This document shows, piece after piece, positions 32,580 through 44,297 of a stretch of DNA of 64,000 bases. Position 1 is the stretch's first letter, and every line of letters starts with the position of its first letter. Location: NCBI GenBank assembly GCA_039105265.1, contig JAPFFF010000001.1:10416001-10480000 (forward strand), read 5' to 3'. The notes beneath the pieces are model-generated. The model was given only the letters and a program-made list of their open reading frames with translations, was not told the DNA's origin and did no database searches. This DNA comes from Tritrichomonas musculus (taxonomy: Eukaryota; Parabasalia; Tritrichomonadida; Tritrichomonadidae). The position numbers were made by a program, and so were the translations under genes.

Positions 32580-35194
32580 AAAGGTATGGAAACTCTTTTT
32601 CAATTCAATTTTATTTTATGCAAAAAAAGCTTGAATATTGATCATTTTTTATTAAAAATCAATCCATCGTCATGTATATAATATTTGTAGAATAATTATA
32701 AAATCAAAAAAATATAATTTTAATTTTATTACCGAAAAACAAGAAAAAAAAGAGGTATTCATGTGAGGTGACTTAACGTCTTTGATAATTTTTATAATTG
32801 CATTTTTTCAGCCAATTTAAAGTTTTGAAGACTCAGATTAAGAGAAACAAATTTCTTACCTGTGGAGATTGTATTAAGCATGATTTTTTGAAAAAATAAT
32901 GTTAAAAATTTTTTTCCTAATATCTTGATATTTTTACTCAATTTAAAATATATGCCAGATATTTAAAATAATAAAGGTAATTTATTAGTACTATAATTTA
33001 TTGTGAGACTTAAAATTTTGTTCTTTGTTTTATATGTAAAAATAATGAAGATTTTAAAATTTGAAAATGAATTTTTTTGCAAAAAAGTAGAATATTTAAA
33101 AATTCGCTCGTTAAATTTTTATATATTTTATGTATATGTTTTGGCTTAATCTGAATTATTCAGTTGAGAATGGAATATATTGGCTATGCGCTCATTTTTG
33201 AGAAATGTTGATTTTACTTTATATTATTAATTTTATTGGTGCAAAATGCCAAAATCAAAAAAATGAGAAAAACTTTTTTTAAATATTTATGTTCTCTTGA
33301 ATTAACTTTGATAACAATAATTTAATTACATTGAATAATAATAAAAAATAAAAAAAATCATAGTTCATTAATTATAAAATGCAAAATATTAGTTATAAAA
33401 TTATAATTTTTTACGATAATTTAATTCAATTCATCTGAAAAGTTTCTATGTTTATTAATTAAATTGTAATAAAATATTGAGAGAATAAATATTTTTTCAA
33501 AAAAAAGATGATTATAAATTCAATTGATTATTTATTAATTTGTATAAAATGATCGTTCCTAAAATATTGAAAAATAATTATATCTAATCTATATATTTCT
33601 TAATTATAAAAGTTAAAAATACAAATTAATTTTAAATATAAACTAATAATATATGTATTAACTAATTTGAATATTAATAATCACATATAATGCATATTTA
33701 TTAATAAATAATTATATTTTTATATTTCTATTGAAATTATAAAAATTCAGAAGTAAAGTTATTTATACTCACAAAAATATATTAAATTCATATCTTGAAA
33801 ATGGAGGCTCAAAGTATTATACAAATCATTATATAATCAAATTATAAAATATCTAAAAATATAAAATGTTTTATATAAAATTTTATCGACGAATTCTCTA
33901 CATGAATACCTCTGAAAAAAATAAATCCAAAAATTTACAATTTTTGATTAACGGAAAAAACCTCATCAAAGTTTCATACATGTCTAATATTGTTTTATCA
34001 TATTATTAACATATTTAAAAATAGCATGAACGTGCTTAATTCAAATCTCATAAAATGCATAATGAGAAAAAAATGTTTTTTTAAGAAAAAATCAATTTAA
34101 AGATGAATGAGTCGACAAAAGTTTTTAGTTTTTTTATATGTTCTTCATTTTTTTATTTATTAGAAAATAAAATAAAAAAAGGCCATGTTTTTCGAGTGGA
34201 TTTGGAGATCTTATATGATGTTATCAATTTTTTGTATAGTTCATATCATTGATGATATGAATTTTATTATTGACCAATAAAGATGAAAATTTTTTGACCA
34301 AAAAGGTTAATTTATTTTTTTATAGTATTTCTTCCAAAGACACAAATAAACTCAACAAAATAACTAAATAAGAGTAGTTTACAAAACAATTCTTAGGTAT
34401 ATCCCAGCGCAACATGGAAAAGTAAACCATGCAAAGATAATTATTTTAGAATGTCTTTTCCTAAAGCTCAAACAAATTCAAAAAACTCACTAAATAAGAT
34501 CGTTTTACAAAATAATTCTTTTATTAATTCCAGTATGTTTTATTTTCCTTATAAACAAATGAATTATCGATAGTTTTTTCATCTGCCAACTATGTGCTGG
34601 AATTTGTACGATAGTTATTTTGTAAATCGCTTTTATTTAGTAAATTTGGCGAATTTGCTTGAGTTTTAGGAAAAAATATTAAAAATGAATAATCTTTGCT
34701 TGGTTTGCTTATCCATGATGTATAGTCAACAATAAAAATGGAAAAAGTGATTTGAACGAATTGGGAATAGATTTTTTAATATCAATATGAAGAAAATTAG
34801 AAAACAATTTCCTGTATAAAATCATAATTTTCAAAATTTTGAAATTCGCCTTTTAGGTAAAAAAATATTCGCCTTTTAGGTTAAAATAATTCATATCACT
34901 TGTGATATAAATATAAAAAATGATAAATTTCGAGTTCTTCCTCATGAAATATAAATTACTTATATAATTATATTTAAAAATAATATAATTAAAAAAATAA
35001 AAAAAAATTGTTTTTTGAATTAGGATAACCAGATTAGGATTCAATTTTTTTCAAAAAAATAATTTATTTTTATCTTAAATTCCTCTCGAAAAATATGTCT
35101 TTTTTATATTATATTTATCATTAATACTGTCATTTAAAAATTATATATTGAAAGAAAAATGATCTGTCGAGTGGATAGAAGTTTCCATACCTTT
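32580..35194 (+). mobile_element. S element, copy 3 (complete, with nested X)
   Basis: Termini AAAGGTATGGAAAC and GTTTCCATACCTTT are flanked by the perfect 8-bp duplication AGGACATG (32572-32579 and 35195-35202). Without the nested X element and one TSD it is about 1.44 kb. It contains short palindromes around TCATATCATTGATGATATGA and an open frame on the minus strand at 34853-35044 that matches one in copy 1. No transposase is seen, so it is probably non-autonomous and hAT-like by TSD length. Confidence 0.92.
32751..33913 (-). mobile_element. X element, copy 3, inside S copy 3
   Basis: Its ends are AGAGGTATTCATG and CATGAATACCTCT, flanked by the perfect 8-bp duplication GAAAAAAA (32743-32750 and 33914-33921). 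S copy 4 keeps the uninterrupted site near 50228-50240. Length is 1163 bp with no gene. The termini match the other X copies at 5008-5020 and 60053-61347, but the interior is rather diverged. Confidence 0.92.
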
Positions 35195-35202
35195 AGGACA
35201 TG

Positions 35203-35464
35203 TAGATTAATAATTTTGATATTTTATTTTAGTACTAAATGATAAAATGATATTATATCTTTAAAATAAACTTATAGTAGACTTAAAAATTCCCATATCT
35301 TTTTTTGAGTTTTTGTAATCCTGTGGAAAAATCCTTTTGCTATGCATTTATTTACATTGATATTTTATTTTGTACGACAATTAGTGTTAATAATTCTCTT
35401 AGATAATAATTATTGCTTTTTTGGATAGTGAATTTTTATTAAGAAATGTAATATTTTTAATAAA
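35203..35464. other. Short AT-rich spacer
   Basis: Nothing recognisable lies between S copy 3 and the Mutator-like element. Confidence 0.5.
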
Positions 35465-35473
35465 TATTTATTT

Positions 35474-37015
35474 GGGACAATTTAATTTTTAAAACTTTTT
35501 TCACATCACAAGTGAGTTTTTTTAAAAAAAAAATTTTGAAGGTGAGTTTTTTTTAAAAAAAAAATTCCAAGGTGAGTTTTTTTCAAAGTTCATATCACAA
35601 AAGTAAGAAAAAAATGTGAAGTGCCGCAGCATTTAAGCAAGAAAAATCCCAAAGAAACATATATTTATCAGTAATTGATAAAGTTTATATTAGTATAATT
35701 TTCACTGTTAAATACCATTTTTAGGAAACATATTAAATTAAATTATTTTTAGCATCAATAGGGGAAAAAAAATAGCATACTGGCATTGTAGAGCACCAAA
35801 TTTTATGCAAGGCTTCATAATATCATAAGCAAAAACGCAATTTTAGAAATCAATGCTTTTTTCATGATATTCAGATTAATCACCAATATGCTTAAATAAA
35901 AAATCTCTACCATCTCACATAATATTCTCCATCATTTTTTACGTATATTTACGTTTTTATATTTTGAATAAAGCAATTTATTAACATGCAAATTCTCATG
36001 AATGTTATAAAACTTATGTAAAAAAACAAAGATACAAGTGCATTAGATTATTCTACATAAATTAGTGTTTTAAATTATATTAGTAATATTGTTTTTTTCT
36101 CTTTTACTGAAAGAAAAATCAAGGTTTGTATAAAATTGTAAACTAATTGTAAACGACTGTTAAGCATTTACTTGATTTTACGCATAATTATTAATTTTTT
36201 TTTGAAATATATTTATATTTTAAGATTTTTATAAGATTTTCTTCTTTTTGGTTGCTCTGAATTTGTAAATATTAATTACAGATTAAATGATAATTGTAAT
36301 AAGTATTATTTTTTTCTTTTTTCCCCTTGCCATTTAATATTATATATCATCATTTTCCTCATCTATTATTTCTTATTCTCACCTATCTCATCTATTATTT
36401 CTTATTCTCACCTATCTCATTTATTATTTCTTATTCTCACCTATCTCATCTATTATTTCTTATTCTCACCTATCTCATTTATTATTTCTTATTCTCACCT
36501 ATCTCATCTATTATTTCTTATTCTCACCTATCTCATTTATTATTTCTTATTCTCACCAATATTCCATAAATGAATTATCTACGGTAAAACCACTCCGACT
36601 CTATTTTTAGCTAGCTCTCAATTTTTCAACAAACTTTTTACCATTAAATCTTTAAAATTTTGATATTTTTTAAATACCATTAAGTCATACTTGGTATGAA
36701 TTCTTAAATAAGCTGATTTCTATTTAACTTGAAAAAGCAGATAAAAAATATCATATTTGGCAACCTTCAAATTTTATGTGTTTAAACGAATGAATATATC
36801 AATTTAATCTTCAATAGCATAATTTTCATTTAGAAATTTCTATTTAAAAATCTTAATTTTTGAAAAAAAATCATTTTTCATTTTTAAAAACGAGGCTATT
36901 GAGACGCTTGATTTTAATTATATTTTAATATTAGAAATATCAAATATAAATATACACATAATATATATCTGAATAAAGTACAGGATATCTGTAAAATATT
37001 GTTTAACTTAATATA
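35474..37015 (+). repeat. Left terminal inverted repeat of the Mutator-like element
   Basis: This arm is about 1.5 kb and matches the right arm in reverse. It includes direct GGTGAGTTTTTTT repeats near 35510-35585. At 36357-36560 lies a minisatellite of 29-bp units (CTTATTCTCACCTATCTCAT plus CTATTATTT) with seven copies. The open frame at 36327-36569 is a by-product of this repeat. The arm ends shortly before the ankyrin gene, so its promoter may lie within the arm. Confidence 0.92.
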
Positions 37016-37125
37016 TGAAGATAAAAATTAAATTTTTCAAGAACTCACTTTTCTAATGTTTTATTCCTCTGAATTTTCTCAAAATGGTCAAATAATTGAA
37101 CATAAACAATATTTCAAAACAAAGA

Positions 37126-37851
37126 ATGAGTATTAAAGATTATTTGGACAAAATGAAAACAAATCAAAACAATATTTTATCATTTTTAGAAGATGAAATT
37201 GAAATAGAAGAAAAACTCCAAAATATTATTGATTTTTGTGATAATCAAAATATTCATGAAGATTATCAAAAATTGAAGTTATTTATGCGCTTAATAATTA
37301 AAATAGCAAATAATCATTCACATTTACGCAATTTTTACTACAAAATTGAACAAATTTTACTACTTTTTAAAAATGATTTAATAAAAAAAATTTCAAATTA
37401 TGAAATTTTCAATATTTTTAAAAGCAATAAAAGGATTGTCTTATTTCTAATCGAAGAAAAAATAATGACGATTGATGAAAATATAATTCACACAATCACA
37501 AAAGAATTTGATTCAAATAAATATATAAAAGCTGATTATTTGCAATATTTCTTACCAGAAATTCGAGATTTCATCAATGAAAAATCGCCTTCCAGATTTA
37601 TGGGAAGTAAATGGATTCAAGAATTGAAAAATGAATTGCCAGAAAATTTTTACGAGAATCGAATAATTGGTGAAAATGATGCTTTAGTTTGCAAACTTAT
37701 TAGAGATGATTTAGTTAATGAATTTATAGAGTACATTATGCAGAATAGAATCTCGGTGAATTCAATAATAGAACCATCGATTTATGAAACAAATTCTTTT
37801 TTGATACAAAAAAAAATTAATTCAAATGGTATTAGTTCTGGTATTTCATTA
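37126..37851 (+). pseudogene. Trichomonad ankyrin-repeat protein, N-terminal part (interrupted)
   Basis: I choose the ATG at 37126 (MSIKDYLDKMK), because the frame's upstream TTG is unlikely. The approximately 240-residue segment is helical and hydrophilic. It resembles the N-terminal region of the very large trichomonad ankyrin family (the DUF3447-type). Examples are the block EKLQNIIDFCDNQNI and, near the end, VCKLIRDDLVNEFIEYI. The frame is cut after GISSGIS by the GGGTAAATG element and resumes at 40645 with LINYAAFFGSIKIFEYL. Joining across a single TTA gives an uninterrupted reading frame, which shows that the insertion struck coding sequence. Such ankyrin proteins are host-type genes, and here one is inside a transposon. 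Confidence 0.8.
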
Positions 37852-38255
37852 GGGTAAATGATGAACCAATTTTTGAATCATGTAAAAAAAATTCAGAATC
37901 ATGTATAAAAAATTTTGCTCGTGTATGAAATTTTTAATTCATGTGTCAAATTTGAGAATCAGGTTCAAAAAATTTGATTCATGTATCAGAAAATTAAATC
38001 ATGTTTTTTTCACATAACATATCAATAATTTTAAAAAGGGTATTGTTGGAGAATAAAAAATGAAAAGAATAAAATTAATGAGAAGATTAATAATAATGAG
38101 AAGAATTAAATTATAAAAAAAAAATAAGATTGATGAGAAAAATAAGATTAAGAAGAAAAACATGAATAGCATGAAAATTAAGAATAATGAGAAGAGTATG
38201 ATTAATAAAAAGAATAAGATTAGTGAGATAAAATTAGATTAATATTAAAACTTTT

Positions 38256-38813
38256 ATGATTGATATTTCCAAGAATTATGAGAAACATAAGTTTAAGAGA
38301 AAGAATAGGAATAATGAAAAGAATAAAATTAATGAGAAGATTAAATATAGAATTTTTGTTAGTTTATTTGAAAAAAATAAGATTGAAATATTAGACTCTA
38401 TATTATTATTCAATTTTCTAAAAAACGAAAGCATAAATAATTTTGATTTACTAAAGTCAGTATTATCAGAATATTCATTATTTGTACTTCGAACAACAAG
38501 CAATGCATGTTATTCCAAAATAATCAATTCCATGCCACTTTTATGTAAACTTTTACTTGAAAAAAACGATGAATTTTTTTATACACAACTTGTTTACATC
38601 CTTTATTGCATATTTAATTATATTCATTCAAACAATGATTTTTTGGAGAATCTTCATGACTTAATATTGCTTTTAAATCATATTTTACAAAAACTATATA
38701 TTTTAAATTTATCCGAATGCTATTCAGAAGCAATATCATTATTCACCAAAAATAGAAATATTTTTAATTTAATTGGAGGTTTTAATATACTGGGAAATTT
38801 ACCTAAACCATAA
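38256..38813 (+). CDS. 185-residue protein of unknown family inside the GGGTAAATG element
   Basis: An open frame from ATG to TAA. The first 28 residues are low-complexity Lys/Asn, matching the AAGAATAA-type repeats just upstream (38050-38250). Residues about 30-185 are helical and look like a real protein domain (ILDSILLFNFLKNESI, VLRTTSNACYSKII, MPLLCKLLLEKNDEFFY, GGFNILGNLPKP), possibly of ARM-like helical type. No catalytic motif is visible, so it is not an obvious transposase. It may be a captured fragment of a trichomonad multigene family, with the start produced by the repeat. No function can be given. Confidence 0.5.
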   Translation: MIDISKNYEKHKFKRKNRNNEKNKINEKIKYRIFVSLFEKNKIEILDSILLFNFLKNESINNFDLLKSVLSEYSLFVLRTTSNACYSKIINSMPLLCKLLLEKNDEFFYTQLVYILYCIFNYIHSNNDFLENLHDLILLLNHILQKLYILNLSECYSEAISLFTKNRNIFNLIGGFNILGNLPKP

Positions 38814-38840
38814 TTATTTAATTAAGGAATTTGAATAAAA

Positions 38841-39335
38841 CTAGGTTTGACTGTCCACAACTTTTTCAAAGGAGACTGTCCAAAAAGCAACGTATTTTTT
38901 TACACCAGCTGTCCACAGTCCAAATCGGTCCATATTTGGACAGCCAATTCAATTGTGGACAGCCCCTCAAATTTTGAATTGATATTTGTTTTGATTTGAA
39001 TTAGAAAATTTTTGATTTTTATCGGAATAAAATTTTTATTGTTTTTCAATATTTGATAATACTCATTTAATTGCTTTCAAAATTTTGGTCAACGTTTTTT
39101 CTTCTCCATTTTATTTTAAAAATCAATTGCTATCTTTGAAACATTTTGATTAATTAACTAAAGAAAAAACTATCCATCATTTTTGTTAGTGGACTGCTCT
39201 TTCAAATTTTGAGTATTTTCCGACCAAATATAGACGTAAATAACGATTTTCTGTCCAAAAAAAGTGACAAAAATAACGTATTTTTTAGAAAAAGTGAAGG
39301 TAGGGACAGTCATTTCACTGGACAGTCAACCCTAG
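38841..39335. mobile_element. CTAGGTTTGACTGTCC hAT-like MITE
   Basis: This 495-bp element has ends CTAGGTTTGACTGTCC and GGACAGTCAACCCTAG. The perfect 8-bp duplication GAATAAAA flanks it (38833-38840 and 39336-39343). No gene inside. Several GTCCAAA and CTGTCCA motifs recur in both orientations, a typical subterminal arrangement. Confidence 0.9.
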
Positions 39336-39793
39336 GAATAAAAAAAATAAAATAAGTAATTTTTAGTTTTCATAATATTATATCTTGTACAATGATTTCT
39401 TCATTGATAAACATTGCAAAATGTTTCACCATATTAATATATATCATTTAAAATGAATTGGTTGATTTTTTTTATTATAATCGTCCTATTATTAAGTATC
39501 TTAAATTCTTTTTTTTTTTTTTTTAAATTCTTCCTAAAAAAAGTAAAAACTCCTCTTATTTAAGTGAAAAGGAAAAAAATTTTGAATGGGAGAGGAAGTT
39601 GTTTGAATGCTTTCAAAAAAATTTTGAAAGGAAAAGGAAGTTGTTTGAATTCTTTTAAAGGTATTATGCTTATTTAAGCAAATTATTAAAGCTTTTGATA
39701 TATATTAGTATACTGATATGACTATAATTATTTTTATCATTCAAAAAAATTGATAAAATTTTTTTTTTTTTTTTTGTTTAAAAACCTATGGAT

Positions 39794-40193
39794 TAACCCT
39801 TCGGCGGTTTTGTAAACTACGGCGACATCACATATTTTTAAATAGTTTATGCTGAATTTGGGAATTTCGGCGCACTGAGTTTTAATTACGGCATATAAAA
39901 AACGGTAACTTTTTCAAATAAAAAATGGCCAGATTAAAACTTTTTGAATAACTACTTTGAATTCTTTATATTATATATAAAACTCATTTTATGAAACTAA
40001 ACCAATTTATTACAGAAATTAATCTAGTAAGTAATTATATTAATTGAATCCAAAAGAATTTGAAAAAATAATATAATTATATTTCTATTCAAAATCGACC
40101 AAATAAAATACGGTGATTGTATAGAGTGGTTTCGGCAAAATTACGGATTTGACAACGGCACTCACCAACTACGGCCTACGGCCATAAGGGTTA
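39794..40193. mobile_element. TAACCCTTCGGC inverted-repeat element
   Basis: This 400-bp element has ends TAACCCTTCGGC and GGCCATAAGGGTTA, rich in CGGCG and ACGGC motifs that stand out from the AT-rich surroundings. It is flanked by CCTATGGAT and CCTATGAAT, a 9-bp duplication with one mismatch. No gene. Confidence 0.75.
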
Positions 40194-40644
40194 CCTATGA
40201 ATCATCACCCAATTTACTAATTTCCCTTCTTTCACATATTCTTACCAATATTATTAAAATAAAATAAAAAAAATATGTTTCTTATACCTCTACTTATGTA
40301 TAACTTATAAAATTTTAAATGAAATAAAAAATAATATAATCACAAAATTAAAAGAATATATTTTTGATTACATTAAAAATCTTAAATCATGATCCAAATT
40401 TTTTTTTATTTGAGAAATAGAAGCTTAAGGTGAAAAGATATATTGGTTTTTATGTATATAAAAAATGTGATCAAAATCCCCTTAATTATTTAAACCATGT
40501 CCAGAAATTTCGAGACAGGTTCAACAATTTTGATTCATGTTGAAATTTTTTATTCATGTTTCAATATTTCGAACCAAGTATAAATTTTTGAACCAGGTTT
40601 TGAGAACTTTATTTATGATTCAAAAATTGGTTCGTCATTTACCC

Positions 40645-41785
40645 TTAATAAACTATGCAGCATTTTTTGGATCAATAAAAATTTTTGAATATTTGCAAAA
40701 TGATGGAGTTGAATTGAACTCTTCAATATGGGATTATGCAATTCATGGGCAAAATGATGAAATAGTTCGAAATCTTGAAGAAAACAAAATTGAACCAAAA
40801 GGAAAAGATTACAAATTTTGTTTTATTGAATCCATTAAATGTCATCACAATGAATTGGCACATTACATTGCTAACAATTACATATTTACAGATAATGTTT
40901 TAAAAAATATTCACATGCAACTTTTAAAATATTATAATTTTACTTTTATTGAAAGAGATATCATTAATGAATCTAATTTTTTAACTTTATGTAAATATGA
41001 TTACTATTATCTCGTTGAATTTCTTTTAAAAAACAAAAGTATTGACATAAATAAAATAATTTTGATCAATTTTATAAAGAGTACAATTTCTTTACCCAAA
41101 AAATTAATGTCATTACAAACAAAAATATTTAAATAATATTCCAAATCAAACTTTTCGAAGGCGTTCGAATATAAATGATTTGATAAAATTCAAAAAAGTA
41201 TTTTAATGAAGTTCCTATGTAAAATTATATCAGCGCATTATATTTGGCGGTTGAAAAAGGAAATATTGAAATAGTCAAACTCTTGATATCAAATGATAAA
41301 ATTGATCCTAATATTTATAATATTTTAATTAAATGTTATATATAGAATAGAACATCAAAACTTTTAACGTAATTACAAAACAAATTATTCAATTTAATTC
41401 ATAATTACATCCTTCAATGAAGTTTAAAGTCAAATTCTTCAATGTCATTCGATATTCAATTTTGGAATAAAATTATATCACGATTTGATAAAACTGCACT
41501 TTGTTTGGCAATCGAAAAAGAAGAACTTGAAATAGTCAAAGTTTTATTATCACATGAAAAAATTGACATTAATATTCATTATTTCTTAAAAGGTATTTAA
41601 AAATTTAAAGATTTCAATAAAATTCAACTTTATATTTTTATAAAAAGACAGTAATAGATCTTGCATCTGAAAAAGGAAATAATGAAATTAAAAACCTTTT
41701 ATTAGATTATAAAGCATCACATAAAAGAAAACGTGGGAGGCCGCCAAAGGATAATAAAGATGTCAATAATAGTAAAGACAGAAAA
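40645..41785 (+). pseudogene. Ankyrin protein, C-terminal part with AT-hook (decayed)
   Basis: It resumes the ankyrin protein from 37126-37851: LINYAAFFGSIKIFEYL, then SSIWDYAIHGQNDEIV and FIESIKCHHNELAHYIANN, until a stop at 41134. Further ankyrin repeats survive in changed frames, for example SALYLAVEKGNIEIVKLL near 41234 and ALCLAIEKEELEIVKVL near 41495. It ends with ASHKRKRGRPPKDNKD near 41710-41760, an AT-hook (RGRPP core) that would bind the minor groove of AT-rich DNA. Directly after, a run of nine A residues (41782-41790) is followed, one frame over, by the open transposase region. This suggests that ankyrin, AT-hook and transposase may have been one open frame. Confidence 0.75.
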
Positions 41786-43797
41786 AAAAAGTAATTGATA
41801 ACGAATCAAAGATTAGGAATTTGGAAAACCCGCACTTCAGGTCTCTTCCGCATAAAAATTCTTTCTATATTACATTGCCTTTGCCTAACAACAAAGAAAT
41901 AATTTCATATTATGAATCTATTAAAAAAAATGATATTAATTGGAAAGACATCAAACCTGATCAACTTTTCTTTAATGGACTGAAACAAACTGAAAATTGC
42001 AATGAAGGAGATAATATTGAAGGAGAACAAGATCTTAATGATCAAGTAGGTAGTATCATTAATGTTGATGATTTTGAAGAAGGCAGTGAGAAAGATAACG
42101 AAGAAGGGAATGAAGAAGGCGACGAAGAAGACGACGAAGAAGATGACGAAGATGGCAATGAAGAAGATGACGAAGATGACGAAGAAGGCAATGAAAAAGA
42201 TGATGAAGAAGACGATGAAAATGAAATAACTATAGACGATATTGAACTTCATGCACCTTTTACCGATCCTATTCAAGCTCAAGCATTTATTAGCAAAGCA
42301 AATAAAGGTTATAGAATAGTTCAAGTTGAAACAAATAAAAAAGATGTTTTGATTTTCAAATGCAGTGCAAAAAGTTGCAATTACCAAATCATATGTAATA
42401 AAAACAAAGATGGTTATTATATATTAGATCATACCTCCCATACATGTCTTCGTCATAAAACAATTTCTAAAAAAGAACTAGAAGAAGCCGTTTTTAAAGT
42501 TGGAAAGGTCGAACAACTGACAATGTCATACCAAAATGCTGTTTGTAAAAAACTAAATATTCCTGAAAAAGGTATTAATACTCAAAGAATACGTAATGCA
42601 TACAATCGAGTGTTTAAATTAAGCAAGAATAAAAGAATAAAATCATGGAGGAAACTTGCTAGTTTCATTGAGATTATCAAAGCAAATGGTGGTTATGGAT
42701 TAATCACTAAAAATGACGGTGAAAAAATCAATTTCGTGGGATTTGTTCCAGATTATTCGGTAACTTTCCTTCGTTCTTCGTTGTTCTTCGGAGTTGTTCA
42801 AATGGATACACGCTTCCAAACAGGAGTTTCGGGGGGGGAATTTATACACTATGATTGGTTTGACGGGTGACAGAACCATACTACCAATTGGGGCAGCATG
42901 AGCGCCTTCTGAAAGTTCTGAATCAACCGATAAGTTCCTTAGTATGCTTATAAGATTAAATCATGTCAAACCGATGAATCTTTAAAGCTAATAAAAAGCA
43001 TTGAAAAAGTTGGAATTATTAGTCAATTATACCATTGGCATTTAGAAAAGCATATTAAAAAAAATAAAGCAATTTTTAAAGTATTAGTTAGTTCTGAAAA
43101 TTCACATGATTATGCAAAAGTAAAGCATAAAATCAACACAAAATATCCAAAATTAAAGGAAAAATTAGACGAAAATAATAAATGGTCCAAAATAACGAGA
43201 TTTGAATCCAATTCTCCAAGAGATCAAAATATTTCTACTGCGTGCGTTGAATCACTAAAAGCATTCATTGCAAGACTCAAATTAAAAGATAAGGAACCGT
43301 TGGATGTTTTCTTACAAATTTATGAATTCGGTTTTTTTCAAATTAAAGAAATATGTTCACAGAATACTTATTTAACTAGATCAGCAAGTGATTGGCTGAC
43401 ATATGCTTTTTCAATAGCTCATAATCTTACTGTAACCAAAACTCCACTTAATTGTGGAAAATATGAAGTCACTAAAGATGGATGCTTGGATTCAAAATGC
43501 ACCGTGTTTATTAATAATAATGAGATTCCTTCTTGTAGTTGTAAATTTTTTTTTGATTGCGGGATGCCATGCGTTCACATGTTAGCTGTGGCATGTAAAT
43601 ATAATTTTGATTGGTGTTCATGGATTCATCCTCGTTTTTTCCCAGCCAAATATAAAAACGTTTTTCAGAATAATCTCATTTATCCTGATTTCGATCAAAT
43701 AATATCGACAAATAAAGATGTTCCTGTCATTATCAAATCTTTAAAGAGAAGGCAAAAAAGAATTCCCACGCCAGGTGATGTTCCTCCTAAGTAATTA
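41776..43797 (+). pseudogene. Mutator-like (MULE) transposase with SWIM zinc finger (decayed)
   Basis: There is no ATG at the start of the open region (the first possible is a TTG at 41821). It runs KVIDNESKIRNLENPHF onward and contains a long Glu/Asp-rich stretch (residues about 75-145 from 41821). A MuDR-type zinc-binding segment follows: FKCSAKSCNYQI then HTSHTCLRH. The catalytic region begins VVQMDTRFQT. A shift at a run of eight G residues near 42830 moves the frame. The MULE signature LTGDRTILPIGAA and SSESTDKFL follows with one stop. HWHLEKHIKKNK lies near 43040. The last open part (43300-43794) holds the SWIM finger CSCKFFFDCGMPCVHM. It would act on the element's long TIRs. Three or more breaks make it inactive. 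Confidence 0.85.
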
Positions 43798-44297
43798 ATA
43801 AATAATAGCATTTAAATATTTATACATTTTATTTTTTTTTTTTAAAAAAAAAAAAAAAAACTTTTATTTTAAACTCCTAATATAATACAAAATTAATATA
43901 TAATAATGAGAATCTTATTAGAAGGACTCATTTTATTTATCATGCTTTTATTTCGTTAATTTAGATTGCAAAAATGAATATACTATCAGATTTAAAAATA
44001 ATGATTAAATATATATAATATACCCTCAAAAAACTCATTTATACTTCTTGTGAAAAACAACAAATATATAGATTCATTTAAAGATGTCAGAACATATGAT
44101 TTGTGTGATATGCTAGATTTATTAGGGTATAATTATTATAATAATGATTTTGATAGTGAAAGAAAAAAAAGCTCTTAATTATAGGATGATTAAGATGTAC
44201 CATACATTAAAACTAGCATCTTTACTTTTTGAATGCACTACCTGTTTTATCATTATTGTTTCCTGTGGTTTTTCTAAATGTTAGTCATCTGATTTTA
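43798..44297. other. 3' flank of the MULE transposase
   Basis: AT-rich DNA with homopolymer runs at 43831-43861 (T then A, forming a hairpin-like poly-T/poly-A). It may hold the transposase 3' end. No gene. Confidence 0.4.

Larger units (their letters stand above)
37852..40644. mobile_element. GGGTAAATG element with TTA target (PIF/Harbinger-like)
   Basis: Its ends are GGGTAAATGATGAACCAA and the inverse of GGGTAAATGACGAACCAA, with inverted similarity over about 30 bp. The 3-bp duplication TTA flanks it (37849-37851 and 40645-40647). Restoring one TTA re-creates the ankyrin reading frame. A TTA target and a GGG start suggest PIF/Harbinger. Subterminal regions carry several direct GAATCATGTA- or ATTCATGT-type motifs spaced about 25-35 bp. 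It contains two smaller elements (38841-39335 and 39794-40193) and a 185-residue frame. Confidence 0.85.

Noticed and set aside
36327-36569. 80-codon frame (and its counterpart at 46654-46842)
   Set aside because: It is a translation of the 29-bp minisatellite in the inverted arms.
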